Assembly: GCA_027704905.1 (NCBI GenBank)
Contig: CM051016.1
Span: forward strand, 7,222,839 to 7,286,838
Direction of reading: 5' to 3'
Length of the DNA: 64,000 nucleotides
Origin: Muraenolepis orangiensis
Taxonomy: Eukaryota > Chordata > Actinopteri > Gadiformes > Muraenolepididae
The position numbers were made by a program, and so were the translations under genes. The notes below the pieces were generated by a model. That model was not told where the DNA came from, searched no databases, and saw only the letters and a list, made by a program, of their open reading frames with translations. Positions 57,501 through 64,000 of this stretch are shown piece after piece; within the stretch, counting starts at the first letter, position 1; each line of letters opens with the position of its first letter.

Positions 57501-58190
57501 TCACACACTCTGATGTTTAAGTACTGCGTACCGATCTTCAAGAATTGAACACACACATCGGCCTTCATACTCTTCTGCTCGCATGATAGCCATCTGAACT
57601 GCCTGTATATTCATCGCTCTACCAATACCCCTTGTTATCATTCCTCGTATGATAGGAATAGCACAACTGATTATCAGGATCACGACAATTAGACCAACTC
57701 CAAAGCCTGGTTGTGTTGCTTCTATTAGAGTCCTTCTGGATCTTGTGGGATTCTGGTTACGATAGTCAAGGCTATACTCGCAGTGGAGGCTTCTGTGTTC
57801 AGATAATCCGGTCTCAGTGTGTTGATGGTGGTAGAGACAAAGATTGTACTTGAGTTTGAGGAAGCTGGTTTCAAAGTACTGCGTGGACTTAGAGTCATGA
57901 GAGTTTCTGGTTCCATTGAAGTTGCTAATGGTTGTGTTAGATTTTCACTGTTCTCTTGTATTGTTAGGGTTGTATTTTTATAGTTAAACAAAGGAAAATT
58001 CGGATCTCTGCATTCATATTGTCCTTCATCTTCCTGTTTGACATCTTTGATGAGGAGTGAACAATTCCAAAATTGTTTCATTCTGTTTTTATGTGTGGAA
58101 TTTGAGTGTAATTCGCTGAGTTTCCTGTTTAGTTTCGTCCATACAGCGTCTGCTTCATAGAGTCAATGTTACATGGGAGTAGGGTTGAGG
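57501..58190 (-). pseudogene. Ig-like domain plus membrane tail, inside the LTR element; frame broken
   Basis: Three adjoining minus-strand pieces. First, a first-cysteine strand (LLPCNIDS, about 58175). After a frame change comes an open run to 57725 with ADAVWTK, a WNCSLLIKDVKQEDEGQYEC stretch (the D-x-G-x-Y-x-C signature of an Ig V-like domain) and a Ser/Thr-rich stalk with several NxS/T sites. After another frame change, 57501-57690 encodes a hydrophobic helix (FGVGLIVVILIISCAIPI) and a basic, Gln/Met-rich tail. The overall plan is a type I membrane protein with one Ig domain. The tail resembles retroviral envelope tails in style, but homology is unproven. At least two frame breaks as read. 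Confidence 0.5.
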
Positions 58191-58299
58191 TTCTGACTGA
58201 GCGTTCTGTCTGGACTGGATCAGCATTTCTTTGGTTCTCTGGAGTCCGTGGGGGAGGCGTCACGGAACAATCTGTTCATTAAACAACACACTTGATAGA

Positions 58300-60300
<2,001 letters not shown>

Positions 60301-60548
60301 TTTAGCGGACATGTGAATTACTCTATTCCATCCAGTAAACCCCAAAGGAGGTCCTTTTCGATTTGGTCAACTGTTAACCATAGCCTTAATCATAGTCAAT
60401 AAAAGCAGACGCACTTAAGCGCTCTGAGGAAGATGTTTAGAGCTTACCTCAAACCCAGCATGCGCATACCGGTGCCCACGTGCGCTCGCTTCACCGACAG
60501 CAGCTGGTCAACAATCGTTTTAACCAAATCCTGTTCGTGACGCCAATA

Positions 60549-61055
60549 TGTAGTATAATTTCTACTTGGTGGAATAAGAATCTTCTCAGAGGTCCGGATA
60601 CTAAGTTCAAGATGTTTATTGAACAAAGCATCAAATGAAAGCATCTGCTGCAGCGAGATGGAGCCTGCCGTGCCAATTCGCAGAACTGGCGACGCGCTCC
60701 TTTACCAAACTTTATATAGACAATAGTATCACAAAACATCCACTACTCCTAGTGGTCAAAGTAACAAACATCAACTTAATACTATTGGTCTGAGAGGTAC
60801 AACCAGCGCTCTGGTTGGTCACGGTGTCTTCATTGTCACACACAAGTTTACGGCTCAAACCCCCAAGGGGGGTCGCATTCCTGGCCCTATCTGCTGGTCG
60901 CATCTCCGGCAACCCCAGGGGGTTGCCTTCCTGGCAACACCTTTTGGTCACTTCAATACACATGGCCCTTACAATGCATACAGTATCACAGATAATGCAT
61001 ACAGTATCACAGATAGTGTCTTAGTTGTATACTTAGTGTATAAAAATACACTACA
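60549..61055 (-). repeat. 5' LTR of the element, with adjoining primer-binding-like site
   Basis: 507 bp. The minus strand continues TATTGGCGTCACGAACAGGATTTGG (60548 downward), a typical primer-binding position; a GAG|GTAAGC splice-donor-like site follows about 100 bp further (near 60445). Confidence 0.92.
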
Positions 61056-61284
61056 GTAACTTTCCTTCTATCATTCACAATAATTCATCTCCTTGACTGG
61101 TGATATACCCTTTCTTTCATTCTCTACTTATTATTTAATTGAGTCTGTCTGTTCCCACAATCCATACCTTAACTTGGCGACGTATACACTCTACGCTAGC
61201 CACTATGCTAGTCGCTACAGGTAGCCGCTACGGGTAGCTCACACCTCTCTTCTCTCTCCCCGCTGGCTGCCCTCTCCTCCTCAG

Positions 61285-61464
61285 AAACTGTGGGGAGGCT
61301 ACGTCTACCTGCTCTTCATGGCCGTGGCGCTGACGGCCCTCTGGGTCACCTGGTTCCGCATGCCGGAGACCAGGGGCCGCAGCTTCGACGACATCGCCGA
61401 GGAGTTCCGCGGGGCTGAGGCCCTCCCTCTGCAGAACAACGGAGACTTTAACACGTTTAAGTGA
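61285..61464 (+). CDS. Class I glucose transporter (SLC2A/GLUT), last coding exon
   Basis: After CTCCTCAG it encodes KLWGGYVYLLFMAVALTALW, VTWFRMPETRGRSFDDIAEE, a short tail and TGA (61462-61464): transmembrane helix 12 and the PETxGRxFxxI motif conserved at the cytoplasmic end of GLUTs. The 59-codon exon ends NGDFNTFK, with no obvious sorting motif. In phase with 54128-54331. With the exons upstream of 54128 missing, this is either a truncated gene or one whose 5' part lies elsewhere because of rearrangement or misassembly. Confidence 0.88.
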   Translation, partial: KLWGGYVYLLFMAVALTALWVTWFRMPETRGRSFDDIAEEFRGAEALPLQNNGDFNTFK

Positions 61465-62050
61465 CCAGGGGGACATTGCGACCGATCTGGATTTGGTCGG
61501 AATAACCGGACAGTATTATCGGAGTTCATTAGCCTCATTAGAGTCGTAAATGGAGACCGGAGTGCGAACACTTTGGTGAACGCCTCTTCTTTAAAACGTT
61601 ACTCTTCATCAGGGATGGCGACTTGTTTTTCCAGTATGGTATTCATGGCATTGGAACATCTATTTTGGCTTGCGTGTGGATGGATTATACATGGATACGA
61701 CTAGATGTAGTGACCAATATGTGTCTGTGCGGGTAACTTGACATATATTCTGTGTGTGTAAAGTCTCACTGGAAACCTCATTGAATTCATTTGACACAAT
61801 GGGCTTCAGTTTGTGAAAGCTTTATCTGTAAACCACTACTGTTCTACTCAAAGGGATGTTCATAATGCTCAACCCCTAAATAAATGAGAATACCCTTAGA
61901 ATTCCCATTTAAGTTAGCCTTTTAAGAGTCATAGAGTATGATGTATTAGTATAAGGTAAACCTCTTCAGTTTATCACTTTGAGCACTATGAGCATAACAG
62001 CCATGGTTCACTGTTAGTTTAGTGTTTGGTTACCTTAAACATAGCTTTTG
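61465..62050 (+). other. Probable GLUT 3' UTR and flank
   Basis: Follows the stop codon without repeats. A CCTAAATAAATGAG polyadenylation-like site is at about 61876-61884. Junction to the duplicated V-unit sequence is at about 62055 (GAGGAAGGAATATTGG). Confidence 0.6.
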
Positions 62051-62054
62051 TGAG

Positions 62055-63400
<1,346 letters not shown>

Positions 63401-63780
63401 CCTCCCCACTCACCCCATGAATTTCAATTGGTCCTCTGCTGCTGCTGCTAACCAATCAAATGGCTCACAAAACATGATGACACAAAGCAGATACAATAAT
63501 AAATACCGACCATTAGGGGGCGTGCTATCATTGTTTTGTGTTGAAGTCAAATTTAAATAAAATGTGACTGCATCAGTGGTCGGGTTAGACATGTAGACCT
63601 AAAACCTCCTCTCCTCCAAACATTCACACAACATGGCTCCTCCCACAGGTGTGGTTCCGATACGGTTGCAAGATGGAAATAAGAGACACTGCAATCAAAA
63701 TCATGTAGGCTCTGTTATCGCACGGGAAATACTGGATATGGTTGTGATTATACGATGACAACGCTGAGCTAGCTAGCACT

Positions 63781-64000
63781 ATGTTGACGACCCCATTCCT
63801 CGCGCTGATTCTTACATTTACGGTTGTCTCAAGTACTGTCCAAGTTACATTTTATCCAATTTGCCTCATTTTTGTATATTCTGCGATGTAATCTTTGTTG
63901 TGTTACTTAGTGTCACATTTAAATATTACCTACTTCTTTCATCTCCAGAACTTATTTTCACCTGTTGGAAACCGTTTTTGCTACGATCATTTGATGACTT
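63781..64000 (+). CDS. TRBV: TRBV family B, copy 3, leader exon and intron only (cut by window end)
   Basis: Leader 63781-63832 (MLTTPFLALILTFTVVS) and the following intron match copies 1 and 2 base for base apart from a few changes. By the spacing of copy 1 the V exon would begin about 23 bp beyond the window. Whether it is intact cannot be said. Confidence 0.85.

Overview
This window is vertebrate nuclear DNA, almost certainly from a teleost fish. It holds a T-cell receptor beta (TRB) locus: a beta constant gene, a D segment, J segments and many V segments with recombination signal sequences (RSS). The retroelements are typical of fish (L2-type and CR1/Rex-like LINEs, a LINE with a restriction-like endonuclease, hAT elements, LTR elements), and long (CA)n, (GA)n and (AT)n tracts are very common. 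Such dinucleotide richness recalls cod-like genomes, but the species cannot be fixed from the sequence alone. There are no bacterial features. Coding DNA is a small minority; most long open frames are repeats or retroelements.

Layout. 1-3.3 kb: a broken TRBV (family A) with a solo LTR inserted exactly at its start codon, the 3' end of a LINE, one exon like exon 3 of a class I glucose transporter (GLUT/SLC2A, minus strand) and a lone Ig-domain exon. 3.3-8.9 kb: minisatellite DNA interrupted by a nested pair of hAT elements, then a polypyrimidine tract and quiet AT-rich DNA. 8.9-13.8 kb, minus strand: the TRB D-J-C cluster, read right to left as one D segment with textbook 12- and 23-bp RSSs, four intact J segments (plus one possible relic) and TRBC with its Ig exon and transmembrane exon. 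16 kb: a Ty3/Gypsy pol relic. 18.8-26.5 kb, minus strand: five TRBV segments, three apparently usable and two broken. One of the usable ones has a 1.4-kb LINE in its leader intron. 30.0-34.9 kb: a complete 4.9-kb hAT transposon with an 8-bp target duplication, itself invaded by a small hAT element and an L2 LINE. 35.3-37.6 kb, minus strand: another family A V (frameshifted) and a family B V (intact). 40.84-41.84 kb: a 1000-N assembly gap. 41.8-53.5 kb, plus strand: a 6.2-kb segmental duplication carrying family B V genes (intact), family A V genes (broken) and a LINE fragment encoding a restriction-like endonuclease. 54.1-61.5 kb: the last two coding exons of a class I GLUT gene, separated by a 6.0-kb LTR retroelement with near-identical LTRs that carries an Ig-like/membrane-tail open frame. 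62.1-64.0 kb: the start of a third family B unit, ending after its leader exon.

How it works together. V segments with 22/23-bp-spacer RSSs, a D segment with a 12-bp RSS on one side and a 23-bp RSS on the other, and J segments with 12/13-bp RSSs form a normal V-D-J recombination substrate, spliced to TRBC for the beta chain of the alpha-beta T-cell receptor. V genes left of about 38 kb share the orientation of D-J-C and could join by deletion. Those right of the gap are inverted and would need inversional joining, if the assembled orientation is right.

Most notable for follow-up: the nonautonomous LTR element with an Ig-like open frame inside the glucose-transporter intron; the solo LTR whose target duplication contains the V start codon; the LINE inside a functional-looking V gene; the hitch-hiking REL LINE in the duplicated V unit, with empty sites in sister units; and the split GLUT gene flanking the TRB region.
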